Counted from the first letter of the stretch, positions 23,601 to 48,612 are shown. The stretch is DNA of 64,000 bases from Amia ocellicauda (GCF_036373705.1 NC_089863.1:8830357-8894356); one strand, 5' to 3'. The notes: a model not told the origin generated them from the sequence alone. A program made the numbers and translations.

Positions 23601-25644
23601 CCCCAGGTGTGTAGGAGGCAATCGCAGTGTTGACTGCACTTTAATTTTCATGCTTGATTCCAGAACACAGAGCTCTAACTAGCATGCTTTGCAAAAGTGT
23701 CCCTTTGTAATGGCTGCTTTTGTGACAGGTGGATTACGGTGCTACTGCTGAGGAACTAGAGGCCCATTTCCATGGCTGTGGCTCGGTCAACAGAGTCACC
23801 ATCCTGTGCGACAAGTTCACCGGACATCCCAAAGGGTAAGTCCAGCCCAGCCTCCTCAGCACAGTGTGAGCCCCCGTGTCCTCGTCCTGGTTCGGAACGA
23901 TTGGTCATTGCTGACGTCCCTTTTCTGTGCAGGTTTGCCTACATCGAGTTTGCAGACAAGGAGTCTGTGCGAACAGCCATGGCCCTGGATGAGTCCCTGT
24001 TCAGAGGGAGACAGATCAAGGTGAGGGGGGATGGAGAAGCAACACGAAAGGGGTCGTGCAGTCTGCGTAGTGCGAGTTTCTGGTTTTCATGCGACTCTGC
24101 AGAGTCTGGGGTATCGCTGTAGTGTGTGTGACTGAGCCTGCACAGATGATCAGTGCGAGTGTACAGGTTGTCAGTGAGTGTGTGTGGTTAGTGTAAACCG
24201 GCAAACTTCTTGTTAATGTGGAAGTTGAGATTTTAAGATGGCAAAATAAAGAGAACTATAAATTGTGCCCTGAATTTAAATATTATAAATCAGATGTAAT
24301 GAATCATAGTATTTGCACGCTTTTGTGACTTTGATGTAGGAAAGAAAAGCAGACTTAGAACGCTCAAGTTCTTCGAGAAGAAGAAGAAGAAGAAGGAAAA
24401 AAAATAAAAATAGTGGGCAGACACTGAGGAAAGGCAGTGTCTGGAAATACTCACACTTCTCATCCTCGTTTCCAACTGATTATGACTATTATTGTCATCA
24501 CTACATCAGTGGATGATAAGGTCCTGTTTTTATTTCCACACTGTTTTAACCATCACAGTTTTAAGGGACAGTGCTCAGTCCCTCGCATGAATGAGTTGAA
24601 CTGCTGTGTATACCGTATCTTTTAATCGCTGTCCGTGCCATGACGGGTGTTCACTGTGTGAACGTGCTGTACCTTGACAGTGAATGAAGTTAGGAAAATA
24701 AATGTTAACCAGCATTAATTCCTCTACTGGTAAAGAATTCATTATTTTATTTGAATGTGAATTTATGACTTATAAATCTGTTCATTATACATTGCAGAGG
24801 TGTCTATTAGAAATTCATGTAGGCAGCTATGTTAATGCATGTTCATGACCATCAGTTTTAAGTGACGCAACTGGTGTGAATTCTTCCATAGGAATTTATA
24901 TTCTAAAGAAAATTATTTGTTGGATTAACATGACACATCCAGTGTGAAAAGAACACTAACGCTAATGTGTGTTAGTGTGCGTGAGCACAAGTGTGTGTGT
25001 GGGTGTTCAGTGTGTGACTGTGAACTCTGGTTGTCCAGGTGGGAGCAAAGCGGACAAACCGGCCGGGCATCAGCACCACGGACCGTGGATTCCCACGAGC
25101 CCGCTTCCGCTCGCGAGGGAACTTCTCCACGTCGCGCTCCCGCTACTACAGCGGATACACCCCCCCCAGAGGCAGAGGACGAGCATTCAGGTATGGCAAT
25201 GGGACGCTGAGGGAGAGACGGAGACTGACCGACTGACTGACAGAGACTGTGATGTAGGCATGCTGTTAGATGCAGTGAGAGTGGAACGGTTATAACGGCT
25301 GTCTTTCACACAGCGAGAGAGAGAGAGAGAGATGGGGGGTGGGTGGTAGTGTAGGACACGCACAGGTTTTCTGGGAGTGACTGTCAGAGAGCTGAATGGC
25401 AAGGCTACTGCTGCTTCCTCACGTCATACAGTGGCAGACTAGACCACAACCTCGCACGCATCACACTCATACACTGACTCTCACGATCACTTGCACAAGC
25501 ATTCAGTTGTCTCCTAGTCACATAGTCTTAACAGTATTGAAGAGAGACTGCATTGTGCTGAACTTCTGCACCCAGTCTGGCCCACGGTCTTGTACTGCAC
25601 GCATCATGCCAGCTGCCTCTGATCCTGCCACCAAACTGTTCACC

Positions 25645-25690
<46 letters not shown>

Positions 25691-26361
25691 GGGGGGGGGG
25701 GCTCTCTGAATCGGGAGGGATGTTGACTGGCAGCTCCTGGTGTTTCACAGGTTGGTTGGGGTGCCAGTTGGGGGGGGTTGTGTCGATCTCTCCCCACAGC
25801 AGCCCATGGAGCAGCGCTCAGAGAGAGAGAGAGAGAGAGAGAAAGAGAGGGAGAGTCCCTGCACTCACACCTCACTGCAATATTCTCATCACACCGTATG
25901 CCTCACTGCAGCTCAGACCACAGTCCTGTAGTGCCGGCCTTTCGGGGGTCCAACGTTACCGCACTCTCACACTGAGCCCCATTCCCCCAGTCCAGCACTG
26001 CTGCTGCTTTCACTAGGAAGAGTGAGTTTAGGTTGTAACATTAAAACAACCACACAGCTGTACAGGCACCGGATGATTTGGAGACGAAAGCTCATGCTTT
26101 TCGATTGACTCCACACATTTAGGAGTATAACGCAGAGTACACTTCAAATAGACTTGTTTCAGAGACTCAAAACGAAGGGTGAGCTCACACTCCATACTTT
26201 TTTCCAATTTGTCTGACGCACTCTAGTCTCTTCTGTGAATTTGACCCCCCCCCCCCCCCTCCTAAATTCATGTCAGTGTTACAGCCGAAACTCACCCTCT
26301 GTTTCTCTCTCTCTTTTCTAGGGGCCGAGGGAGAACGACATCCTGGTATTCCCCTTACTAA
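20682..26361 (+). CDS. pabpn1: Poly(A)-binding protein nuclear 1
   Basis: Seven exons: 20682-20816, 22985-23093, 23291-23358, 23729-23835, 23933-24020, 25039-25190 and 26322-26361, giving 232 aa. Order: an acidic N-terminus ([20 protein letters not shown]), a coiled coil ([20 protein letters not shown]) needed to stimulate poly(A) polymerase, one RRM with RNP2 (SIYVGNVDYG) and RNP1 ([10 protein letters not shown]), and an Arg-rich tail with [19 protein letters not shown] ending in TSWYSPY. It binds poly(A) in the nucleus and sets tail length. The N-terminus lacks the alanine run that is expanded in human oculopharyngeal muscular dystrophy, which explains the shorter length (human 306 aa). All splice sites are GT-AG. 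Confidence 0.97.
22060..22130 (+). repeat. Interspersed repeat remnant in PABPN1 intron 1
   Basis: ACACCCTTATCCAGGGCGAC after a TTTATTTATT stretch matches the block at about 4560 and 18780; only the core is left. Confidence 0.45.
25648..25700 (+). repeat. GT microsatellite with G run, PABPN1 intron 6
   Basis: About 40 bp of GT repeats followed by a G run. Further GA runs lie at 25315-25332 and 25822-25844, and a C run at about 26246-26259, all in the same intron. Confidence 0.9.
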
Positions 26362-27975
26362 TTACCCCAACCCCCCCCCAACTAGACACCCCCACCCCTC
26401 AATTAAAGAGAGAAAGAAAAAAAAAATACAAAATACAAAAACATGGAGGAAGAAAAACAGAAGAAAAAAAAAAAAAAGACAAAGGAGAGGAGAGGAAAAA
26501 AAAAAAAAATCCTACGTACCTCCTGGACAGACAGACAGAGGCCCCGGGCGCCGTGTGCGTGTGGCGCGGTGTTAGCGGGCGGGTGTGTGCGTGAGTGTGC
26601 GCAGGTGCGGGCGGCGCTGGTAAGGTATTGCAGGGGGAGGTGGTGTGAGATGACTGGAAGCCTGGCCTCGCTCTCTGGCTGTGACTCGAGCACAGCAACC
26701 ATTGCTCCCCAGAAAAGAAAGGGGGGAGGGGAAAAAAAATCTTTCTTTTAAATGTTGTGGAACTTTACGGCTGAAGCCTGAAGCTGTTAATGATTTTTTT
26801 TTTTTTTTTTTTTTTTTCCTTTATTTTTCTTTTGTTGTATGGGAGTCTTTTATATTACTTTCTCTCTCTTTTCTCTCTCTTGTGTGTGAACAACCGGTTA
26901 TCCCCCTCTCTCTCATGGCATTCATCCCTCTTCTTTGCTGCTGCACATTCCTCATCCTTCCCAGCGCTCCTCCACACTTCCTGTGAGAAACCCGAGCTGG
27001 TCAGAGTTGTAGTTCACTGAGCTCCGTGGTTTGATGGAGCCGGGAGTTGCTGTTCAGTTCCGTAGACCAATGAGAAAGTGGGCCGAGTTTGTGGCTCCCC
27101 TCCTGGTCCATCCCTCTCCCCCCCTCACCCTCTTTCTCCTTCTGTCGGCCTCTTGCCGCTCTCCTCCTCGCTCTAGCATCCGTTCATTTTTTTTTTGTTT
27201 GTTTTTCAGGTCCTCCCCAGACAACCCCCTCCCTCCTCTCTCTTCCCTTCTCTGCGCTCGCGTCTCTCCTCCTCCTCCTCCTCCCTCTCTCCCTTCCTTG
27301 TATATTAGACCACTTCTTGTCGTTTCAGGTTTCAGGACCAGTGGAGGCTGACAACCCCTCCGCCTCCTGTGGCTGCGGCGCCTCCCACAGTGTCGGCAGC
27401 GTCTCTCTCTCTCTCTGCTCCCGCTATCCACACTCACCCCATCCTCTCTGTTTGGGGAGGTGGGGGAGGGGGTCAGGGTGACCACCGGGCCGCCCCAGGG
27501 GGCCTGTACTATAACAACAAGCGCTGAGCTCCACTTCAAACACGCACACACGCACCCAGACACGCACGCACGCACACACACATATATTTATATATATATA
27601 GAGAGCAAGCCAGATAGCAGCTGCTGTTTTAATACGAGAGAGAGACAGGCAGAGAGAGGGGTCAGGGCAGAGCCACGGCCTTGCGCTCAGCTCACACTGG
27701 AAACAGTGGGCTCTGAGGGGCGAGCGGGCTGGCTGAGAGCAGTATTTAAATGGGTGTGGGGGGGGGGGGGAGATTTTATCGCAGGGCAGGGTGGGTGGGG
27801 TGGGGATTGTGGAGAGGATTTTGGGATTTGAACATAAAAAGAGGGGAAAAAAAAAAAAAAAAAAAGACCGGTTTTGCTTTTTTTATTTTATTTTATTATT
27901 TGGTTTTTTGTTTTGATTTTTAACCCAAAAAAAAAAAACTGTAATTAGAAAAAAAAATAAAAAAAAGACTTGTTT
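26362..27975 (+). other. pabpn1: PABPN1 3' UTR with A-rich tracts
   Basis: The stretch after the stop has no gene. Between about 26410 and 26515 it has several runs of 8-14 A, further A runs at 27848-27865 and 27927-27938, and AATAAA at 27956-27961, a likely poly(A) signal. In mammals an A-rich region in this UTR lets PABPN1 bind its own transcript and promote retention of the last intron. The extent of the UTR here is inferred. Confidence 0.6.
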
Positions 27976-28329
27976 AAAAATCAGCCTGTGTGTGGTGTTG
28001 TAATGGAGTGATGGGGGGGGTTACAGTGCTGGCAGATGTGTTTTAGCACTATGACCCAGATCATTAGCTGTGGTTTTAGGTAGTCCTAGTGCTAATGAAG
28101 ATCTGTGAAAGCAGCCACAACTGTAGTTCAGTTCACTTCATTTGTTTTCCATGTTCCAGTAGTTTACACTGGTTGTTTAATATGTTATGTTATACTTGCT
28201 GTGGGCCTGGATGATTCAAAATGCAAATTAGTAACAGCCTGCCTGAGCCTCACCAGCAGATGGCAGCAAAGGAGAGGCTGGTGTCCTGAGCAGCAGCAGC
28301 TTCCCTCACTGAGGGGACTCACACTGGGA

Positions 28330-28455
28330 AGACACATTTGGTCTCCCTCCCCTCAGACAACGGTCAGCCCACCGCTGCCCTTCAGCTGCTACAGTAACCT
28401 CCTTGGTCCGGACTCTGCCTCTCATAATAAAGGGAGCCACTCCCAAATGTGACGC
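28330..28455 (-). promoter_or_regulatory. Decayed copy of the myosin promoter and leader exon
   Basis: On the minus strand it matches the promoter of the complete myosin gene (44785-44660): GTGGCTCCCTTTAT, AGAGTCCGGACCAAGG, AGGTTACTGTAGCA and GCTGAAG appear in the same order and spacing. The functional sites are damaged: TATAAA reads TATTATG, the CArG box reads ACATTTGG, and the leader donor GTAAGT reads GGCAGC. No myosin exons follow it. Confidence 0.75.
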
Positions 28456-31084
28456 TGGCAGTATTTGATTCTTCTGTGGGGAAAGGGATGGGTGCAGCCT
28501 GACGCGCGTCCGATGCTCTGAAATCGCATTGGATAAACGGATTCATTTTGCATTGGCTGTTCTTTGTGAAACTACTTTTTCCACACGTTCAAGTGTGATG
28601 AATGGGTAGAGTGGTTTTAATCCCATGCTTCTTTATTTGAAATTATTATATTTCCTTGTTAGTTTTTTGACTGAATTAATATGAGCATAAGTAATAAAGA
28701 GTATTAAAGTAACAAGTGACATATGAAGCATCATTTCACACAAGCTTCGAGATTAACATTCTTGGAAACTCGATCATTTCCCGCACAAATCTGTTCTGGG
28801 TCAGCCAATTAGAATACAGAGCTGGAGCGTACAAAGCCGGCCAGCCACTTCTGGGTGTTTTCAGACCACAGTACGGCAGTTTATGTGAGGTGATAATTAT
28901 GAAATTAATACATTAAAAATAACTTGACAGTGGGAAATGAGCTCGTTGGGAATCTGGTGCAATATTTTGGAAATGGTATTTACAAAAAACAAATAAACGG
29001 TGCAGTACAAAAATACAATCTAGGACTTCACACGCTCGACATCAACTGCAGCTGAGGCCGATACAGAAGACACAACACTGAAGCTGGAGTCAGAGTCCAC
29101 GGCCAAACAGCTGGAGTCCACAGAGTTTTGGGAAGAAAATAAAAAACATTGTATATTATGGTTCAGCATTTTAACATTTTGCAAACGATTCATTGAACCA
29201 AACAAAAAAATTCCTTCACGGCTCAGAAGGTGACACAGTTTAGCTGCAGTCTGTCCTGCTTTTCATCAGACAATACCTGTCAGCACAGCTCGGGTCAGTG
29301 AAACTTATATGCACAGGAGCTGTGCGCAACACTGCCAAATAATGCTTAAGAGGGTGTAGTAACACAGTATCTGAATTATTTGTCAGTTATTGGTAAGCTA
29401 AACTTTTGTTTTAAACCTCTGGCAGTTTACTGCTTACCTTTGTACCATTTCAGGTTATTCACTGGACTTGAACTGTTACATTTCAATAAAAACTGGATAA
29501 ATGGGGGTGTTCTAAAACTTTTGACTGGTAGTGTAGATCTATGTATTCTGTCTTATAAAATGTAGAAGACAATAGATCATCAACACTTTCAAAAGGGGAA
29601 GGTGGTCAAAAAAGAGTACTCTGTGTACGCTGTGGAAAATGTTATTTTGACCAAGTGCTATTTTCTACCAAGTGCAGGTGTTTTCTTTGCAAATGCGTTG
29701 TTTTGTTCACACCATTGTTCAAAATGTCCTCAGTTCATATAAGGTATAAGGTACCCTATTGATTTTAATGTTACGAAAATTGTACATAGTGTAAATATAG
29801 CTAATTACAAACACATTTTGAAATTAACAATCATTAAAACCCCAGAATACAAATGCTTTGTTCCAGCATCAATATCATCCGTCTCATTAATTCGAGGCAG
29901 TGGTAGAGATGGATTAAGAATAGGTTTATGCATAGATAGATTCTTGTATTACAAATGTACATAGCCAAATAAAAGTGTATGAAGTGAAATGCAAAGAAAT
30001 ATGTCAGTGCATACATCAGTTATGCATTAGCATTTTCAAAAGTATAAATGTGAACATATGAGAACGTTTGCATTGTACTTCATTCTTTGAGCTTGTACAG
30101 CTGTACTTGTGTAATCATATTCCGTAGTGTATGTTGACAATGGTGTCCTCCTGTAAACCTTGTAGGTCCTTGAATTAATGCAAAAAATATCCCATACTCC
30201 ACTGGGAGCAGGCAATAAATGCACAGCCCTAAAAAGCCCACTACCCCTGTGGGTCACTGTGCCCTGACACACTGGCAGTCAGACCCACAGGCCCGGTTTC
30301 AAAACCACGACCCTCACGAACGTATGGAACCCTGTGCAGTTCGACTCTCAGGAAGCAGGCCTGCTGTCCCAGGGTTTATTCCAGTTTTACTGCAAACAGG
30401 TGATGCAGACTGTTTGTGCTAAACTCGTACAGAGTCAGATGCACAGATACCGATGGAGTCAGACACCATGTTTATGTGGTGATCCTATGGGCACATTCCC
30501 AGCCAGGCACTTCACACACACACACAAATGTGCACGCACTCACGCACACACACTACCTCCTCATTCAGCCAGGTGAGATCAGTGTACAATAAGGAGATGA
30601 GGTTGGTTACATACATTAACCTGGGTTTGTTTTAACTTCATCACCTTACACATTGAAACACTGAAATGCACTGTTAGTGCGTCCATTCTGGTACCCAGAC
30701 TAATCTTTTACATCGAGTAAGCATTGAATAGTGCTCTCCACTGTTTACCAAGGCAGGTAATGAATGACCTGGCACTGCAATCTATGCCTGCACACAATCT
30801 AATTTTTCCTGTGCCCTGTAGGTACCTGACTGCTGGGGCTCGCTCGCTCTGCCCTGTTGTCCCACAGTAGTGAGATTTGTTGATTTTTAAAGCAGTGACC
30901 TTATTATATATATGCAAAACATTGTGTGAAAGTTAAACCATAAAGTCTCTTTGGAAACAGTTACACAAAATAAATGTATAAATATGTGTTGAGAGCATCA
31001 GGTGTCTGTACACCAGGTCGACCCCAACAGCCTGTCACAAAAACCTCAATCTAGTTCAAAGCAGGACGCACAGCACAGGAGCGT
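28456..31084. other. Intergenic between the stray promoter and the myosin 3' end
   Basis: No gene can be supported. A minus-strand open stretch at 29020-29205 ends serine-rich (SVVSSVSASAAVDVERVKS) but has no partner exon. A Tc1 end lies at about 29455-29535, and dinucleotide-like CA repeats at about 30518-30553. Similarity to the second myosin gene's 3' flank starts near 31005. Confidence 0.5.
29455..29535 (+). mobile_element. Tc1-like solo terminal repeat fragment
   Basis: The sequence ends GGTGTTCTAAAACTTTTGAC followed by TGGTAGTGTA, the terminal repeat end of a common fish Tc1-like family. No internal part was found. Confidence 0.6.
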
Positions 31085-31100
31085 TCATTTTCAAATTCAT

Positions 31101-31106
31101 TTTATT
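31101..31106 (-). terminator. Poly(A) signal of the complete myosin gene
   Basis: AATAAA on the minus strand 91 bp past the stop codon. The equivalent signal is present in the second gene (56877-56882) in a conserved context. Confidence 0.8.
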
Positions 31107-31196
31107 CTACAGCATTACAGGAAAGGCAGAGAGAAAGCAGAGGGGAGACTGAAGCACAGCAGACAAGAGGTTTCCAGAAAGGTCCATCAGAGAGCT

Positions 31197-43885
<12,689 letters not shown>

Positions 43886-44242
43886 GGTTTAAACCTGCAG
43901 AGCAGATCACAGTTCACCAACAGGGTGTTCGCGGGTTCAAATCAAAGCAGAGGTGCCTGCTATCTGCTCTGAGGGCAAGACCTAGTTAGAGAGCACAGCA
44001 ATCACCCATAACAAAGAAGCTAAAAAGAACACACAGGACCAGGAAGGACTGATTTCTAAAGCAGAAATGAAAGACCCATTGTTATTATGATGAAGTTATA
44101 TACCAGAAGAAGGAGCTCCTATGAGATTCACCCCAATCACCATGCGTTACCAGGAAGGGTAAAGGGGAATAATACAGTTAATAGGGGAAAAACAGCTGTC
44201 CTGTAATTGGTAGTTAAGATATCATGGAAAAAGGATCCTTAC

Positions 44243-44290
44243 CTTGTGTTGTGTAGTCCTATAGAGAAATCAGCACAGACTGTCTTGGCC
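44243..44290 (-). other. Myosin 5' UTR exon 2 (non-coding)
   Basis: It is bounded by acceptor CTACAG and donor GTAAGG on the minus strand, 48 nt long, between the leader exon and the first coding exon (whose acceptor CTGCAG precedes the ATG by about 9 nt). No ATG lies in it. Two non-coding leader exons are usual for sarcomeric myosin genes. Confidence 0.7.
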
Positions 44291-44699
44291 CTGTAGAGAC
44301 AGACAGACCAATAGAAGGTGAGTCTCAGAGCTCCTTGCCTTCTCCCTATTTCTGGCTCAGTGACTCTGTCCTTCTGGAGCCTCATCAGCAGATGGCAGCA
44401 CAGGAGGGACTGACCCCCTGAGCAGCAGCTCCCCTCACTGATGGCTGGCTATCACAGCACAGAGAGAGACAGACTGGGAGCTCAGTGGCCAGGAGCTCCA
44501 GCTCTGCTCTCTGACACAACCGACTCATTTCACAGCTGCAGCCGATGTCCAACGACACTAAGTCATTATTTTTAAGTTCATCCTCTTGACTAGTCTGACT
44601 GCCACAGCAGTGAGAGTCACTGTCTAATGGTGGGGCTGTGTCTTCCCAGTGTGAGTCCCACTGAGTCTCCCTCCCTCCCCTCAGACATCGGACAGCCCA

Positions 44700-44815
44700 G
44701 CACTTACCTTCAGATGCTACAGTAACCTCCCTTGGTCCGGACTATGCCTCTCTTTATAAAGGGAGCCACTCTCCCAAATTTGGCGGTGGCATTTCGGGAG
44801 GCAGGAATGTCATTG
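44700..44815 (-). promoter_or_regulatory. Myosin promoter with TATA, CArG and M-CAT sites, and leader exon 1
   Basis: Minus strand: M-CAT CATTCCT at 44809-44803 (TEAD), a perfect CArG box CCAAATTTGG at 44783-44774 (SRF), and TATAAA at 44758-44753. A leader exon of about 20-30 nt ends at 44708 before donor GTAAGTG. The start site should be close to 44727. These are the classical elements of cardiac and slow-muscle myosin promoters. Confidence 0.85.
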
Positions 44816-47800
44816 TGTGTGTATGTGTGTTTAAGAGGGAGGAGGGAGTAAGAGCTATGACTGTAACTGTGTGTTTATGTGTGTGGGTGACAGGAAAACA
44901 GACGTTAGGGAGGAAATGCACGTGTCAGCGACAGTGGCGATTTTTAAGACCTTAATAGGTATTCAGTGCAGGGAGATCATTGCACAGAGGGACAAACAAA
45001 GGACACAGGGTCCAGTCCATCCCACATGCAGCCCCCAGTCTAGAGAAACTAGGAGACAGAAGATCAAACAAGTAGGTTCTAATAATAAAGAGCAAACCTT
45101 ACACAGCCAACAGCTCTGAGGTTCGAGGTGTTCAGAGGCTGGACAGGGAGAGGGACGGGTTTCTTGGGGAACTGTGTGTCCAAGTCTGGCTGGGGGGCTC
45201 AGCCAAGGCCAACACAGACCCCTGGAGCCTGAACTGAGGACCAGGGATGATGAGCTGACTGAAGACCCCTCAAAACAATTACAATTTATGAAATACAAGG
45301 CAGAGACCATTATCCTGTGTGTACGTTTAAACACACTTTCCATCTTAACTGTCCATTTCAGCTACTGAAAACACAGAGTTTAAACTGATCTCTTCACTGG
45401 GCTCTATGTGTTTCACTAGCAAAAACATCACCCAAAGATTGCCAATCAGTTTAAATATCAGCACAGATTTTTTTTTTCATGGGAGGAGAATCAGCTGATG
45501 GGATGTGAGAGGAAGGCTAGTCTGCCTCCCCAGGTCCCGAGGAAACAGTTTTAAAGAGGGGCAGGGAACAGAAAACAATCTTCCCTTGGAAAAGGACTGA
45601 TGGAACAGGACTGATGTCTCCAGCACTGCACAGATCTTAGGGGTTCACTGGCGGTCTGTCCTTCTTAGGTTTCTCCCTAAATAACAATAGGCTTCATGAC
45701 TGACTGTTTGAAATTAAGGATTAATTCCTTAAAATATGAGGAGTAAGATGACAATTTCCAAACCACACAGCCTGAGGACTGTCACAGACCTTAGACCCAC
45801 TGCAAGACAGAGCCCTGATGCAACAGAAGGCTGCAGCTGTCTCTCACTGTGGACCAAGGCGAGGCCAAGGTCAATGCCGGCCTGCTCTCTATTATCAGCT
45901 AGTGAAAGCATTACCCCCCAGTCCCTCTCATTGACATGGCATTGTTTTCTTCCCTTTATCCTTGAGGACAAAGATAACCCTGTGAAATTCCTCTCACTGA
46001 TTGAGGAGGACAGCTTGTGAGGCACACTGAGGTCTAGACTTCAGTCACAGTGTTTGTGTAGGATCAGCAGGAACAGGTGACCCTAAAATAAAAGGTCTTG
46101 TTATACTTAGATGAGAAGTGTGAGGCAGACTGAGCAGCAGGCGTGCCTTACTTAGAAAGAGAAACTCAATGCTGTCCATATCTCAGGTACAGAAATAAAA
46201 TCTGATCATAAGAGCCCTTGATTCTTCCTCTCAGAGCTGGGTCTGGTTGTATGAAAGCTCCACTCATGTGAACAGTCTGCAGCACCATCTTTAGGAGCTG
46301 TCATATCAGGACTCCTGTGCAGGTCAGCTGATATAAGTCAAAGTGTCAAAGGTGTAGCTGCTTGTGATTCCCCGAGGGGTGTCTGATGCCCTGCAGGGCA
46401 CAGCAGTGTCAACAGGGGTCATAGTCAGCCTGGGTCCCCATCCTGTCGTGCAGCCGCCTCCTGTCTGGTGGTGTTTGGAATGTCATGTGTCTGCTGGAGT
46501 GGCGAGGCAGAGCAGGAGCTGCTTGCCCAGGAGTTCACACCTTGCCAGTGTTTGGCCCAGTGCTGGTGTGGAGTTCCCAGTTTTAGTCACAGAAGGAATG
46601 AAAGTGTTGCTACTATTTCTAGCAACATAAGTGTAAAACATAATTTTTTGCCATGACAGCTAAGAAGACTAAGTTTAGGTCAAGACGGGGAGTGAAGAAC
46701 AATTTACAAGTGTGCTTGGCCTCCATCATACCATAGATCCATGGACTCTGCAATATCAAGCAGGCACACCCATCTCATTGCAGACCTGCCAACGTGTTCT
46801 TTCGGTCCTCATCGCTGTGGCCCTCAGTGCCTGCACCTCTCTTCACCAGCAGCCCTCCTGTGGTCCTCATCCCTTGTGGCCCTCTTGTGGCCCATTGTCC
46901 CTACCGACCAGTTCTGCTTCCCTTGCAGGACCTCCAGCAGTGCATTTCCTGCAGACCGGTCTGACCCTTTCCTCCTTAAGGTGTCCCACTGCTATACTCC
47001 GTTGCTCCAAACTCCACGGTGTGCCTAGTGTCTCTGTAACGCACCTTACTTCTTCACTGAATCCCCAGGTGGCTGCTAACCAGCCTCCCATGCTCTCCTC
47101 GGCCACCCAGTTGCCGCTTCACCCCCTCCCCACTTCTGCTTCGACCGGGCTGCCCCATTGATCCGTCTCACTGCCGTTTCATTCAACACTTCTTTTTCTT
47201 TTTTTTGCATTTTTGGATACAGTCTCTCTCGTACCATCCTACCCTCTGTCACACCCTCCTTGCCCCACCCAGCCTCCTGTCCCACCTAGCCTGCTGCTGG
47301 TGCTGGCTGTGTCCTCCCTCGCCGCCCTGACCCAGGTTCCCCCGAGCCGCTTCCTCTGCCCTTCTCTCCCTGGCTCTCCGTGCTGCCCACTGCCGCCCCT
47401 CATGCTCTCCGCCATTCATCTCACACCAATGCATCATGAGGACTTCTCAGAGCATCTAATTTTTGGGGTTCTTGCAAACTAACCAGCACAATCGGCCGGT
47501 ACAATAAACTATTGCTCCGGTCACCTCAATCTTCCAAAAACAGACACTTTTAACCTGTCTGCTACTTTGTCTGCAATTAAGATTCATTACCAATCCACTC
47601 CACAACAATTATTCTGCTTTACTCCATCATTAAATATCATTCGGTTCCTTCCAGCCTCTCCGTTCCCGAGACTCTACCCATTCAGCACATCGATAGCATT
47701 TCAACCTCTTTTTCCACTGCAACGTACCAGGCTTCCTTCCTCATCCCACAGATTAATAATTTTCCTTTAAACAAATAAAATGGACCCAGCAGGAAATAAT

Positions 47801-47979
47801 TAAAACCAAACGTGGACACTAGTTTCAATGATAAAATGGATGCATAATAATAACTCAACACTAGTCATCATCTTCATCAAATATCCATCTTCTTCCACGG
47901 CACACAAAGGAATACCAGATCACCTGATTAATTCTCGGAAATTGGTCATCCAAAGCTTATGAAAAATGTACATCCGATC
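44816..47979. other. Intergenic upstream of the complete myosin gene
   Basis: No gene was recognised. From about 46780 to 47420 the plus strand is rich in C and T, with long open stretches of Ser/Pro/Leu on both strands but no domain. Muscle enhancers could lie here; none can be named. Confidence 0.45.
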
Positions 47980-47980
47980 C

Positions 47981-48140
47981 AACATAAGAAACATGAGAAA
48001 GTTTACAAACGAGAGGAGGCCATTCGACCCATTGTGCTCATTTGGTGTCCATTAATAACTAAGTGATCCAAGGATCCTATCCAGTCTGTTTTTAAATGTT
48101 CCCAAATGTACAGCTTCCAGATTGTGACAACTCTCTGTTC
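47981..48140 (+). repeat. Interspersed repeat fragment
   Basis: AGTTTACAAACGAGAGGAGG and CCATTCGACCCATTGTGCTC belong to a repeat that is frequent in non-teleost and early-branching fish genomes. It is a short fragment; the class (LINE tail or SINE) is uncertain. Confidence 0.55.
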
Positions 48141-48225
48141 ATTTGGGACATTCAACTAGCTCAACCTAGATTTTGCTGCATAATCTGCGTACGCATCACA
48201 GGGAGCTGTTTTTGGGGGTTTGGGG

Positions 48226-48612
48226 GGTCATTCCCATAGCCAAGAGAATAAGCCAAATCAAATCAAATCACATTCCCCTGCCCTAATGCAAATTGGTATT
48301 GTTAAACTACTGAAGTGGAATTTATAAATCAATTTCGGGAGTAAACAACTCCAGTGTCATCACACTAGCTTCCAGTCAAAGAGTATAAATACCCCATCAT
48401 CAACACACACACCCAGCATTTCATTCTCTTGCATCCCACCACCTCCCCTGTCACCGCCTCAGCAGCAGCTCCTCGTCTCAGTCCCTGTAAGGGGGGGTTT
48501 GACGGTCTGGACCCGGCTTCAGACCATCATTCCCGTAGTCAAGAGAATAAGCCAAAATCAAATCACATTCCCCCGCCCTAATGCAAATCGGTGTTGTGAA
48601 ACTACTGAATCT
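48226..48612 (+). repeat. Direct repeat pair of about 90 bp, 298 bp apart
   Basis: The motif CAAGAGAATAAGCCAAA and the following CTAATGCAAAT with GAAACTACTGAA occur at about 48240-48318 and again at about 48539-48609 with roughly 90% identity. A TATA-like GTATAAATACC lies between them. They sit directly before the hAT transposase relic. Nature unknown. Confidence 0.55.

Noticed and set aside
29020-29205. Minus-strand open stretch ending in a serine-rich tail, as a possible last exon of a gene
   Set aside because: No convincing acceptor, no partner exon upstream, no clear poly(A) signal and no recognisable protein.
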